Assembly (NCBI GenBank): GCA_024636675.1
Contig: JAGXGM010000028.1
Location: 33,671-97,670 of the forward strand
Source of the DNA: Hydrogenophilales bacterium
GTDB lineage: Bacteria > Pseudomonadota > Gammaproteobacteria > Burkholderiales > Thiobacillaceae
Direction: 5' to 3'
Length of the DNA: 64,000 nt
The translations under genes were made by a program, and so were the position numbers. The notes under the pieces are model-generated. The model had not been told where the DNA came from. It ran no database searches and saw nothing but the letters and a program-made list of their open reading frames with translations. Numbering within the stretch: position 1 is the stretch's first letter; the number at the start of each line of letters is the position of its first letter. Positions 33,047 to 41,641 of this stretch are shown piece after piece.

Positions 33047-35035
33047 TCAGCGCACCGCGTGCAGGAAATGCAGGTGGCCCTCGTAGTGATCGAGAACATC
33101 ATTGATCACGTCGGCACTGCTCCAGCCGGTGATATCGTAGTCCTGCCCGCCTTCGCGCAAATGCACCTCGGCGCGGTAATACTTCAGCTCTTCCGCCCGC
33201 CGCGGCCGCGTGTCCCGCAGCACGAAGGATGGCGGCTCATACGGACGCGGATGCACCGAGTAGAAAAAGTCGATCTCGTCACCGTGACGCACCTCGAGCC
33301 AGGCTCTGCCGTCCTCGTCATCGCCCACGCGGGCGTCCAGATTCTGCTTTTTCAATTCATCGGCGACCTCGGTCAACGCCGGCTTGACGACCGTCCGGAT
33401 GAAGTGATCGACTTCGGCGCGATCGGCCTGGTGGATCACTTTGGCCAGACGGGACTGCCAGCCGCGTGCGGGGTGGGAACCGCGCGGCATCATCCGCGCG
33501 CGGCCCAGGCTCAGGCGTTTGACGGCCTCGAGGCGCAACGCACGGACCAGGCCCCAGCACATCAGGATCATGATCACCGCGAACGGCAGCGCGCTGGCGA
33601 TGGTCGCCGTCTGCAGCGCCTGCAGGCCACCGGCCAGCAGTAGCGCCGCCGCGACGATGCCCTCGATCACGGCCCAGAAGATGCGCTGCCAGACCGGCGA
33701 TTCCTCCTCACCGCCGGAGGTCAGCATGTCCACGACCAGCGAACCCGAGTCCGATGAGGTCACGAAGAAAGTTATCACCAGCAGTGTCGCCAGCAGCGAG
33801 GTGATGCCCGACAGCGGTAACTGCTCGAGGAACCTGAACAGCGCGACCGAGGTGTCCGCCGCGACCGCATCGGCCAGCTCACCGATGCCCTGCATCAGGA
33901 TCATGTGGATCGCGGTGTCGCCGAAGAAGGTCATCCACATGAACGTGAAGCCAACCGGCACCAGCAGCACCCCGACGACGAACTCGCGGATGGTGCGCCC
34001 GCGCGAGACGCGCGCGATGAACATGCCGACAAACGGCGACCAGGCAATCCACCAGCCCCAGTAGAACAGCGTCCAGCCGCCGATCCAGCTGGTCGGCTCG
34101 TAGGCGTGCAGGTTGAAGGTCATGCTGAACAGGCTGGACAGGTAATTGCCAGTGTTCTGCACCAGGGTCTGCAGCAGGAACACGGTCGGTCCGGTGACGA
34201 GCACGAACACCAGCAGGATGACGGCGAGTGCGATGTTGAGTTCCGAGATGCGCCGGATCCCCGCGTCCAGACCGAGGGCCACCGATAACGTGGCGATCGC
34301 GGTTATCGCGGCGATCAGGACGACCTGGATCGGGACACTGACCGGCAGATCGAACAGATAGTTCAGGCCGGCATTCACCTGGATCACGCCGAAGCCGAGC
34401 GAGGTGGCCACGCCGAATAGCGTGCCCAGCACGGCGAAAATGTCCACCGCATGTCCGATCGGCCCATAGATACGCTCGCCGATCAGCGGATACAGCGCCG
34501 AGCGGATGGTCAGCGGCAGATTGTGGCGAAAGGAGAAATACGCCAGCGATAGCGCCACGACCGCATAGATCGCCCAGGCGTGCACCCCCCAGTGAAAGAG
34601 GGTGATGCGCATCGCGTCGCGCGCTGCGGCGACCGTACCCCCCTCGCCCACCGGTGGCGCCGCGAAATGCATCACCGGTTCGGCAACGCCAAAGAACATC
34701 AGGCCGATGCCCATGCCCGCCGAGAACAACATGGCGAACCAGGAGGTGTAGCTGTAATCCGGCTCGCTGTGATCGGGGCCGAGCTTGATGTTGCCGTAAC
34801 CCGACACCGCCAGTGTCACAACGAACACCAGGAAGCCCGCTACGGTGAGCACGTAGAACCAGCCTGCCGTATGGACGATCCAGTCCTGCGCGGCGGTGAA
34901 CACACCGGACGCTGCGTCCGGAAAGAGTGCGGCCAGGCCGACGAAGACCAGGGTCAACACCCCCGAGAGGATGAAGACCGGAGGGTTGATCTGTACGCGC
35001 CAGGGGGATCTGCGGGCCTCCTGAGGTTGGTCCAT
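33047..35035 (-). CDS. BCCT-family transporter, BetT-like
   Basis: Inner-membrane symporter of 662 residues for a quaternary amine such as choline or glycine betaine. It has twelve membrane helices with the family Trp-rich segment in helix 8 (FYWGWWIAWSPFVGMFIARV) and GMGIGLMFFGVAEPVMHF in helix 3. A long cytoplasmic C-terminal domain (about 510-662; FIRTVVKPALTEVADELKKQ to YEGHLHFLHAVR) is like that of BetT, where it senses osmotic stress. The start at 35035 has AAGGAGACG upstream; the frame is open 42 codons further but without family similarity. No bet dehydrogenase genes are near, so use as an osmoprotectant importer is more likely than catabolism. Confidence 0.9.
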   Translation of the reverse strand: MDQPQEARRSPWRVQINPPVFILSGVLTLVFVGLAALFPDAASGVFTAAQDWIVHTAGWFYVLTVAGFLVFVVTLAVSGYGNIKLGPDHSEPDYSYTSWFAMLFSAGMGIGLMFFGVAEPVMHFAAPPVGEGGTVAAARDAMRITLFHWGVHAWAIYAVVALSLAYFSFRHNLPLTIRSALYPLIGERIYGPIGHAVDIFAVLGTLFGVATSLGFGVIQVNAGLNYLFDLPVSVPIQVVLIAAITAIATLSVALGLDAGIRRISELNIALAVILLVFVLVTGPTVFLLQTLVQNTGNYLSSLFSMTFNLHAYEPTSWIGGWTLFYWGWWIAWSPFVGMFIARVSRGRTIREFVVGVLLVPVGFTFMWMTFFGDTAIHMILMQGIGELADAVAADTSVALFRFLEQLPLSGITSLLATLLVITFFVTSSDSGSLVVDMLTSGGEEESPVWQRIFWAVIEGIVAAALLLAGGLQALQTATIASALPFAVIMILMCWGLVRALRLEAVKRLSLGRARMMPRGSHPARGWQSRLAKVIHQADRAEVDHFIRTVVKPALTEVADELKKQNLDARVGDDEDGRAWLEVRHGDEIDFFYSVHPRPYEPPSFVLRDTRPRRAEELKYYRAEVHLREGGQDYDITGWSSADVINDVLDHYEGHLHFLHAVR

Positions 35036-35469
35036 GACGTCTCCTTGCTGTTGTTGTCTTGTACCGGCGGCTTCCCAATTACATCGCCATCGGCGTCTGA
35101 AACAATCTGCGCAGCACTGGGTAAATCGATCCTGTCGAGCTGTAGCAGGCGACAGGTTCACCTGGCTTGGTGTTTCACCACCCAGCGCAATGCGCGCTTG
35201 ATGGCCATCGTAATAGCCCCTGGACTCATCCAGTCTATTTTTCAGATTAGAGGTATTTCAGAATAAAACCTGGTCGAGTTCCACCTGGGCGAAAAATGCG
35301 CTGGCAAGTTTCAGCCTCTCGTTCGCTCGGTGCGGTTCCTTGTTCTCGCTTGGCTGCCATCATGCCGTCGCGCTGCCCGCGGTTGCGTTCATGCGCCCGA
35401 ACCAGGTCGGCACGCGCGGCAACGATCGCGGTCCGCCGGGATGACGAAGGGGACTTGCAGGCGGTTTGC
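35036..35469. other. 434-base stretch without a recognised gene
   Basis: This stretch separates the BetT-like gene from the phosphoesterase gene. I see no convincing coding frame, terminator or repeat. The part around 35230-35270 is A+T-rich (TATTTTTCAGATTAGAGGTA) and may hold the promoter of the BetT-like gene. Confidence 0.5.
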
Positions 35470-36021
35470 TTAAATGTGTGGCGTGACCGGCGGCAGTACC
35501 GAAGCCGCAGCCGCCTCGACCGCGATAATGTCGAACTGCATGGTGGCGAGATCAGCCATGATGTAGGTGGGCGGGTTGCCAACGCCGCCGACGGTGCCGG
35601 GGTTGATCAGCCAGGTGGTGGTGCCCTTGACGGTCGCGACCTGCGCGATGCTGGACGTGTGATCGTGGCCGCAGCAGACGAGGTCGTAGTCGCCGGTGCA
35701 GGCAAGCGCCTGTGCGTAGTGGGGATAGTGCACCAGGAAAAGGTTGCGATCAGCCAGGGTGATGGCAGCGTCCTGGCCGTGATAGCGGATCACGCTGTTG
35801 GGCTCGGCGGCCAGCCGGCTCATGTTGTAAAGGTCGCCGGTGTTGTTGCCGTGGATGACATGCACCGGCAGTTCGTATTTCTGCAGCACGCGCAACGTGG
35901 TCGGGGCAACCACGTCGCCGCAATGCAGCACGACTTCTGCCCCGTGCGCCTTGGCATGCTCGACGGCAGCGCCCAGCAAGCGGCGATTGTCGTGGGAGTC
36001 GGAGAGGATGCAGACTTTCAT
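35470..36021 (-). CDS. YfcE-like metallophosphoesterase
   Basis: Phosphodiesterase of 183 residues, nearly the length of YfcE. The two-metal motifs are all present: DSHDN (9-13), HCGDVV, GNNTGD, and GHDHTS with a preceding HYPHY. The N-terminus [11 protein letters not shown] marks the start at 36021, which overlaps the stop of ppa by one base (TAATG), so translation is coupled. Its natural substrate is unknown. Pairing with pyrophosphatase suggests a phosphate-ester clearing role, as inference. Confidence 0.88.
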   Translation of the reverse strand: MKVCILSDSHDNRRLLGAAVEHAKAHGAEVVLHCGDVVAPTTLRVLQKYELPVHVIHGNNTGDLYNMSRLAAEPNSVIRYHGQDAAITLADRNLFLVHYPHYAQALACTGDYDLVCCGHDHTSSIAQVATVKGTTTWLINPGTVGGVGNPPTYIMADLATMQFDIIAVEAAAASVLPPVTPHI

Positions 36022-36569
36022 TAAAAAGCGGGCTTGTCCTTGGCGTTGCGATAGCGCTCCACACCCACCAGGATCTCGGCGCGGGCGTCGTCGATGCCGA
36101 CCCAGCCATCGACCTTGACCCACTTGCCGTCTTCGAGGTCCTTGTAGTGCTCGAAGAAATGCGATATCTGCGCCAGCAACAGGGCTTGCAGGTCTTCCGG
36201 CCGGTGCACGCCCTTGTAGAGGCCGCACAGCTTGTCGACCGGCACTGCCAGAAGTTTGCCGTCCACCCCGGCTTCGTCGGTCATTTTCAGCATGCCGATA
36301 GGACGGCAGCGCACCACCACGCCGGTGATCAGCGGGATCGGGGTGATCACCAGCACATCGACCGGGTCGCCGTCTTCCGACAGGGTGTGCGGGATGTAGC
36401 CGTAGTTGCAGGGGTAATGCATGGCGGTCGACATGAAGCGGTCGACGAACATGGCACCGGATTCCTTGTCGACTTCATACTTGATCGGCTCGCCGTGGGC
36501 GGGGATTTCGATGACGACGTTGAAATCGTCGGGCAGGTTGCGGCCGGAACTGACTTTGTTAAGACTCAT
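36021..36569 (-). CDS. ppa: Inorganic pyrophosphatase
   Basis: Soluble family I pyrophosphatase of 182 residues that hydrolyses PPi to drive biosynthesis. It has the substrate-binding [30 protein letters not shown], and the metal-binding signature DGDPVDVLV with a downstream Asp/Lys set ([25 protein letters not shown]). In a sulfur oxidiser it would also pull ATP sulfurylase and other PPi-yielding reactions. It is divergent from mfd with 85 bases between. Confidence 0.96.
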   Translation of the reverse strand: MSLNKVSSGRNLPDDFNVVIEIPAHGEPIKYEVDKESGAMFVDRFMSTAMHYPCNYGYIPHTLSEDGDPVDVLVITPIPLITGVVVRCRPIGMLKMTDEAGVDGKLLAVPVDKLCGLYKGVHRPEDLQALLLAQISHFFEHYKDLEDGKWVKVDGWVGIDDARAEILVGVERYRNAKDKPAF

Positions 36570-36654
36570 GGCGGATCACAAAAACAATGAAAGCCGGGCA
36601 TTATACCTGCGCCCCCATTGTCCTTCGCCCGACCGATATAATGGCGCTATTTGC

Positions 36655-39600
36655 ATGGCATTCTTCTCCCCCATTTCCCAGCCCGCCGGACCCCCGCGCA
36701 GCCAGTCCGGCCTGGCCGGCGCGGCCGATGCGCTTTACCTCGCTGAATTGGCGCACCATGCCGCGCCGCTGGCGGTGGTGTGCGCCAGCGCGTGGGATGC
36801 CCATCGCCTGACCGAGGAACTGCGCTGGTTCGACCCTGAATTGCGGGTATGCACCTTTCCCGACTGGGAAACCCTGCCCTACGACACCTTTTCGCCCCAT
36901 CCGGACCTGATTTCGGAACGGCTGGCGACGCTGTACCAGATTTCGCGCGGCGAATTCGATGTCGCCGTGGTGGCGCTCTCCACCACGCTGTACCGGCTGG
37001 CGCCGCCGGCCTTCCTCGCCGCCCACACCTTCTTCCTCAAGCAGAAGGACATCCTCGACGAAGCCGCCTTCCGCGCGCAGATGGCGCTGGGCGGCTACAG
37101 CCATGTCAACCAGGTGTTCTCGCCGGGCGAGTTTTCGGTGCGCGGGGGCCTGATCGACCTGTTCCCGATGGGCAGCGCCCTCCCCTACCGCATCGACCTG
37201 TTCGACAACGAGATCGAGACGCTGCGCGCGTTCGACGTCGACACCCAGCGCAGCATCTATCCGGTGGGCGAGGTGCGGCTGTTGCCCGCGCGCGAGTTCC
37301 CGCTCGACGAAGCCGGGATCACCCGCTTCCGGCAAAATTTCCGCGAACGCTTCGAGGGCGACCCGTCGAAGTCCAAGCTGTACAAGGATGTCAGCAATGG
37401 CCTCGCGCCGGCCGGCATCGAGTATTACCTGCCGCTGTTTTTCGAGGAAACGGCAACGCTGTTCGACTATCTGCCCGCGCAGACGAAATTCGTCAGCCAC
37501 GGTGCACTCGACGCTGCCGGCCAGGCATTCTGGGCCGACGCGCAAGGCCGCCACCGCCTGCTGTCGGGCGACAAGGATCGCCCGCTATTGCCGCCCGCCG
37601 AGCTGTTTCTGCCGACCGACGCGTTCTTCAGCCTGGCCAAGGGCTACACCCGGTTCGACGTGGAACAGGCCGGCGAGGGGCTCGCCCACGCCGTTCCGCC
37701 GATTTCCGTGGACCGCCGCGAGGCGCACCCGGTTGCCCGGCTGCAGCGCTTCATCGAAGGCTTCAAGGGCACGACGCTGATCGTCGCACCGTCGCCCGGT
37801 CGCCGCGAAACCCTGCACGAATACCTCGCCGAACACGGGCTCGACGCCACCCTGTGCGATGGCTGGATCGACTGCACGCCCCGCGCCGAGCGCATCCTGC
37901 TGACCCACGGCCCGCTGGCCGAAGGTTTCGTTTCGGCTGACGGCGCGCTTGCCGTCATCACCGAAACCGAGCTCTACGCGATCCCGCCGAAAACCCGGCG
38001 TGCGCGCGAGGCCCGCGCGACGCAGATCGACAACCTGCTGCGCGACCTGTCGGAGCTCAAGCCCGGCGACCCGGTGGTGCACGCACAGTACGGCGTCGGC
38101 CAGTACCTCGGCCTGATCAACATGGACCTCGGCGACGGCGACACCGAGTTCCTGCAACTCGAATACGCCCGTGGCGACAAGCTTTACGTGCCGGTCGCCA
38201 ACCTGCAGCTGATCTCGCGCTACAGCGGCGCCGGAGAAGGCACGGCACCGCTGCACAAGCTCGGCACCGACCAGTGGGAAAAGGCGCGCCGCCGCGCGAT
38301 GCAGGCGGCGCGCGACACCGCGGCCGAGCTGCTAAACCTGTATGCGCTGCGCGCCGCGCGCGAAGGCCATGCGTTCACGTTTTCGATGCACGATTACGAG
38401 GCCTTCGTCGAAGGCTTCGGCTACGAGGAAACCCCCGACCAAGCCGGCGCGATCGCGGCGGTGATGGCCGACATGCAGTCGGGCAAGCCGATGGACCGGC
38501 TGGTCTGCGGCGACGTCGGCTTCGGCAAGACCGAAGTCGCGCTGCGCGCCGCCTTCATGGCGGTGATGGGCGGCTATCAGGTGGCGGTGCTGGTGCCCAC
38601 CACCCTGCTTGCCGAACAGCACTTCAACAACTTCTCCGACCGCTTCTCCGCCTGGCCGATCAAGCTTGCCGAGCTGTCGCGCTTCCGCAGCCCGAAGGAG
38701 CAGGCCGAGGCACTCAAGGCGCTGGCGGACGGCAAGCTCGACATCGTCATTGGCACCCACCGGCTGATCCAGAAGGACGTCAAATTCGCCCGCCTCGGAC
38801 TGGTGATCATGGACGAAGAGCACCGCTTCGGCGTGCGGCAGAAGGAACAGCTGAAGGCGCTGCGTGCCGAGGTCGACGTGCTGACGCTGACCGCCACGCC
38901 GATCCCGCGCACGCTGGCGATGTCGCTCGAGGGCATCCGCGACTTTTCGGTGATCGCCACCGCGCCGCAGAAGCGGCTGGCGATCAAGACCTTTGTCCAG
39001 CCGTTTTCCACCGGGCTGATCCGCGAGGCCGTGCTGCGCGAGCTGAAGCGCGGCGGCCAGGTGTATTTCCTGCACAACGAAGTCAGCACCATCCAGAACA
39101 TGCACGAACGGCTGGAAAAACTGCTGCCGGAAGCGCGCATCCGCGTCGGCCACGGCCAGATGGGCGAGCGCGAACTGGAACAGGTGATCCGCGATTTCTA
39201 CCAGCAGCGCTACGACATCCTGTTGTGCACCACCATCATCGAGACCGGCATCGACATCCCCACCGCCAACACCATCCTGATCAACCGCGCCGACAAGTTC
39301 GGCCTGGCGCAGCTGCATCAGTTAAGGGGCCGTGTCGGACGCTCGCACCACCAGGCCTTTGCCTACCTGCTGGTGGACGAGGATCGCACGCTGACGCCGC
39401 AGGCGAAGAAACGCCTGGAAGCGATCCAGCTGATGGAGGAACTGGGCGCCGGCTTCCATCTCGCCATGCAGGACCTGGAAATCCGCGGTGCCGGCGAGGT
39501 CCTGGGCGAGAAGCAGAGCGGCGAGATCCTCGAAGTCGGCTTTTCGCTCTACAACGACATGCTGGCCGGCGCGGTGGCGAGCCTCAAGGCCGGCAAGGAG

Positions 39601-40053
39601 CCGGACATGAACCAGCCGCTGGGCGTGGTGTCCGAGATCAACCTGCACATGCCTGCGCTCTTGCCGGTGGACTACTGCCCCGACGTGCATGAGCGGCTGG
39701 TGCTGTACAAACGGCTGGCGAGCGTCCACGACACGGAAGAACTCACCCAGTTGCAGGAAGAACTGGTTGACCGCTTCGGCCGCTTGCCCGACCCGGCCCG
39801 CGCCTTGCTCGACACCCATCGCCTGCGCCTGGCCGCCAAGCCGTTCGGCATCATGAAGATCGACGCCAACGCGGACAGCATCCTGCTGCAGTTCGTGGCG
39901 CAGCCGCCGATTGATCCGGGCCGCATCATCCAGCTGATCCAGACCCGGCGCGACATCAAGCTGGCGGGCGAAAACCGCCTGCGCTGGCAGGCCAGTTCGC
40001 CCCCCGAGGCGCGTGCCGCCAACGTCATCACCCTGCTCAACCTGTTGAAATAA
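36655..40053 (+). CDS. mfd: Transcription-repair coupling factor Mfd
   Basis: ATPase of 1132 residues that removes RNA polymerase stalled at DNA damage and recruits UvrA. It has a UvrB-like N-terminus (about 1-340; CTFPDWETLPYDTFSPHPDL), an RNA polymerase-interaction CarD-like domain (about 461-530; LKPGDPVVHAQYGVGQYLGL), helicase motifs with Walker A GDVGFGKTE near 619 and DEEH near 720, TATPIPRTLAMSL, the RG motif QLRGRVGRS, and a C-terminal TRCF domain ending NVITLLNLLK. The start at 36655 is chosen because the open frame above it overlaps ppa antisense. A TATAAT at 36637-36642 lies only 12 bases from the ATG, so the leader may be very short. Confidence 0.96.
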   Translation: MAFFSPISQPAGPPRSQSGLAGAADALYLAELAHHAAPLAVVCASAWDAHRLTEELRWFDPELRVCTFPDWETLPYDTFSPHPDLISERLATLYQISRGEFDVAVVALSTTLYRLAPPAFLAAHTFFLKQKDILDEAAFRAQMALGGYSHVNQVFSPGEFSVRGGLIDLFPMGSALPYRIDLFDNEIETLRAFDVDTQRSIYPVGEVRLLPAREFPLDEAGITRFRQNFRERFEGDPSKSKLYKDVSNGLAPAGIEYYLPLFFEETATLFDYLPAQTKFVSHGALDAAGQAFWADAQGRHRLLSGDKDRPLLPPAELFLPTDAFFSLAKGYTRFDVEQAGEGLAHAVPPISVDRREAHPVARLQRFIEGFKGTTLIVAPSPGRRETLHEYLAEHGLDATLCDGWIDCTPRAERILLTHGPLAEGFVSADGALAVITETELYAIPPKTRRAREARATQIDNLLRDLSELKPGDPVVHAQYGVGQYLGLINMDLGDGDTEFLQLEYARGDKLYVPVANLQLISRYSGAGEGTAPLHKLGTDQWEKARRRAMQAARDTAAELLNLYALRAAREGHAFTFSMHDYEAFVEGFGYEETPDQAGAIAAVMADMQSGKPMDRLVCGDVGFGKTEVALRAAFMAVMGGYQVAVLVPTTLLAEQHFNNFSDRFSAWPIKLAELSRFRSPKEQAEALKALADGKLDIVIGTHRLIQKDVKFARLGLVIMDEEHRFGVRQKEQLKALRAEVDVLTLTATPIPRTLAMSLEGIRDFSVIATAPQKRLAIKTFVQPFSTGLIREAVLRELKRGGQVYFLHNEVSTIQNMHERLEKLLPEARIRVGHGQMGERELEQVIRDFYQQRYDILLCTTIIETGIDIPTANTILINRADKFGLAQLHQLRGRVGRSHHQAFAYLLVDEDRTLTPQAKKRLEAIQLMEELGAGFHLAMQDLEIRGAGEVLGEKQSGEILEVGFSLYNDMLAGAVASLKAGKEPDMNQPLGVVSEINLHMPALLPVDYCPDVHERLVLYKRLASVHDTEELTQLQEELVDRFGRLPDPARALLDTHRLRLAAKPFGIMKIDANADSILLQFVAQPPIDPGRIIQLIQTRRDIKLAGENRLRWQASSPPEARAANVITLLNLLK

Positions 40054-40061
40054 ATCGACCC

Positions 40062-40904
40062 ATGAATCTGATCGTTCAGGGACCAGACGTCCCCACCCCC
40101 AGCCTCAAGCAGCTCGCCAAGCTCATCGGCGCGGCGGCCATCGAAGCGGTTTCACGCACCGCATTCCGGTTGCCGGACGGCGACGACCGCCTGCGCGCCG
40201 AAGTCGCCGCCTTCTGCGAGGCACATCAGCTCGATTGCGGCTGGGTGCCGGCCGAACGGCGCATCGGCGACTTCGGCCTGCTGGTGATGGACATGGATTC
40301 AACACTCATCACCATCGAGTGCATCGACGAAATCGCCGACATGCAGGGCCTGAAACCGCAGGTATCGGCGATTACCGAAGCGGCCATGCGCGGCGAGATC
40401 GATTTTGCCGAAAGCCTGCGCCAGCGCGTAAATCTGCTGGCCGGACTGGACCAGTCCGCCCTGCAACGGGTATACGACGAGCGTCTGCAGCTGTCGCCGG
40501 GCGCCGAGACTCTGCTGGCGGCGGCCCGTGCAGCCGGCATCCGGACGCTGCTGGTGTCGGGCGGCTTCACCTTCTTTACCGAACGCTTGCAGCCGCGTCT
40601 CGCGCTGGACTACACCGCCGCCAACACGCTGGAGGTGGCCGACGGCAAGCTGACCGGGCGCGTGGTGGGCGAGATAGTTGACGCCCAGGGCAAGGCCGAC
40701 TGGCTCAACCGGGTGCGCGCCGATTTGGGGTTGGCGAAAGAACAGGTCATCGCCATGGGCGACGGCGCCAACGACCTGAAAATGATGGCCGAAGCCGGCA
40801 TCAGCATCGCTTACCGCGCCAAACCGGTGGTGCGTGCGCAGGCCAGTTACGCGCTGAACCAGACGGGGCTGGATGGGGTGGTTCCGTTATTGGGATCGGA
40901 TTAA
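40062..40904 (+). CDS. serB: Phosphoserine phosphatase
   Basis: HAD-family enzyme of 280 residues for the last step of serine biosynthesis. The nucleophile and acid are D77 and D79 in MDMDSTLITIECIDE; the Ser motif is LLVSGGFTFFTERL; the Lys is in the AQGKADWL region; and the metal site is MGDGANDLKMM. The N-terminal 70 residues are a shortened ACT-like region. It begins eight bases after mfd in the same direction, so the two may share a transcript. Confidence 0.95.
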   Translation: MNLIVQGPDVPTPSLKQLAKLIGAAAIEAVSRTAFRLPDGDDRLRAEVAAFCEAHQLDCGWVPAERRIGDFGLLVMDMDSTLITIECIDEIADMQGLKPQVSAITEAAMRGEIDFAESLRQRVNLLAGLDQSALQRVYDERLQLSPGAETLLAAARAAGIRTLLVSGGFTFFTERLQPRLALDYTAANTLEVADGKLTGRVVGEIVDAQGKADWLNRVRADLGLAKEQVIAMGDGANDLKMMAEAGISIAYRAKPVVRAQASYALNQTGLDGVVPLLGSD

Positions 40905-40913
40905 AGCGAGGGC

Positions 40914-40940
40914 TAAAGAAAATACGCGGGCTGCCGATAA
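40914..40940 (+). promoter_or_regulatory. Consensus sigma-28 (FliA) promoter
   Basis: TAAAGAAA (40914-40921), an 11-base spacer and GCCGATAA (40933-40940) match the published FliA consensus TAAAGTTT-N11-GCCGATAA, with the -10 box exact and the -35 box differing in two positions. It lies 60 bases upstream of the FlgM-like gene at 41000, which it should drive. Confidence 0.85.
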
Positions 40941-40999
40941 ACTATTGAGCACCCAATCTGTCATAAGATCGTACAACAGCGACCAGGTCCCTTCGTTCC

Positions 41000-41308
41000 G
41001 TGAAAATCGACAAGCGCATCACCCCGACCGCCGCACCCAAAACCTCTGCCACCAAGGGTAAGGGGGGAGGCAAGACTTCGGCACCCACTGCGGGCGGCAG
41101 CGATTCGCTGACGCTGACCGAATCGAGTACCCGTGTCCGCACGCTGGAAGCCCAGCTGGCCGCGGTCGACATCACGGACATCGGCAAGGTCGAGGCCGTC
41201 AAGGCGGCGCTTGCCGACGGCAGCTTCACCGTCGACGCCGAAGTGGTGGCCGACCGCCTGATCGACCACACCAAGGAAGCCTTGCGCAAGCGCCCACGCA
41301 AGAAGTAA
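41000..41308 (+). CDS. FlgM paralogue, putative anti-sigma-28 factor
   Basis: A 102-residue protein with the FlgM layout. A Lys/Thr/Gly-rich disordered N-terminus (about 1-35) is followed by FliA-binding-like helices: RVRTLEAQLAAVDITDIGKV, EAVKAALADGSFTVDAEVVA and DRLIDHTKEAL. These align with flgM at 15658 (QLETRLAAI, SIKEAIASGQYAINTENIAD, LIDSVKEML). Both start MKID. The GTG start has only a weak ribosome site. Unlike the first copy it ends in a basic tail (RKRPRKK). It is a stand-alone gene between a sigma-28 promoter and a terminator, 25 kb from the flagellar locus. Confidence 0.8.
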   Translation: MKIDKRITPTAAPKTSATKGKGGGKTSAPTAGGSDSLTLTESSTRVRTLEAQLAAVDITDIGKVEAVKAALADGSFTVDAEVVADRLIDHTKEALRKRPRKK

Positions 41309-41323
41309 CCCCACCAGACCGAC

Positions 41324-41354
41324 AAGGCCCGCGGCTACGAACCGCGGGCCTTTT
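41324..41354 (+). terminator. Terminator after the FlgM paralogue
   Basis: AAGGCCCGCGG (41324-41334) pairs with CCGCGGGCCTT (41342-41352) around a seven-base loop, followed by TTGTTTTT. It is a strong Rho-independent signal 15 bases after the stop. Confidence 0.92.
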
Positions 41355-41407
41355 GTTTTTCAACTGGCATAAAATTCAGGCGTTACCACTTCTTCCCGGA
41401 GCTCAGC

Positions 41408-41617
41408 ATGAACGAAATTACTTTATCCGTCACCGGCATGACCTGCGGCGGCTGCGTCAACAGCGTGCAGAAGGTGCTGGCAGCCTTGCCAGGGGTGCAG
41501 CGCGTCGAGGTCACGCTGACGCCCGGTCAGGCGCGCGTGGTATTCGACCCTGCCCAAATTGACCGCGCTGCACTGGCGCAGGCCGTCATCGATGCAGGGT
41601 TCGGCGTCGGCGACTGA
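41408..41617 (+). CDS. Heavy-metal-associated protein, CopZ-like
   Basis: Single HMA domain of 69 residues with the metal-binding loop GMTCGGC (Cys13 and Cys16), preceded by ITLSV and followed by the usual LPGVQRVEVTLTPGQARVVF and AQAVIDAGFGVGD. Such proteins carry Cu(I) to P-type ATPases. The CGGC form of the motif is common in CopZ. No copper ATPase gene is adjacent, so the partner must be elsewhere. It is convergent with the GGDEF/EAL gene. Confidence 0.88.
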   Translation: MNEITLSVTGMTCGGCVNSVQKVLAALPGVQRVEVTLTPGQARVVFDPAQIDRAALAQAVIDAGFGVGD

Positions 41618-41641
41618 TCCAACCGCTGCGCGCGTCCGCGC

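Noticed and set aside
35247..35582. 111-codon open frame on the minus strand before the BetT-like gene
   Set aside because: It overlaps the end of the phosphoesterase gene out of frame, and its Ser/Arg-rich composition looks non-coding.
36421..36654. Extended N-terminus for Mfd starting at 36421
   Set aside because: It would overlap ppa antisense by about 150 bases and adds no Mfd-like sequence.
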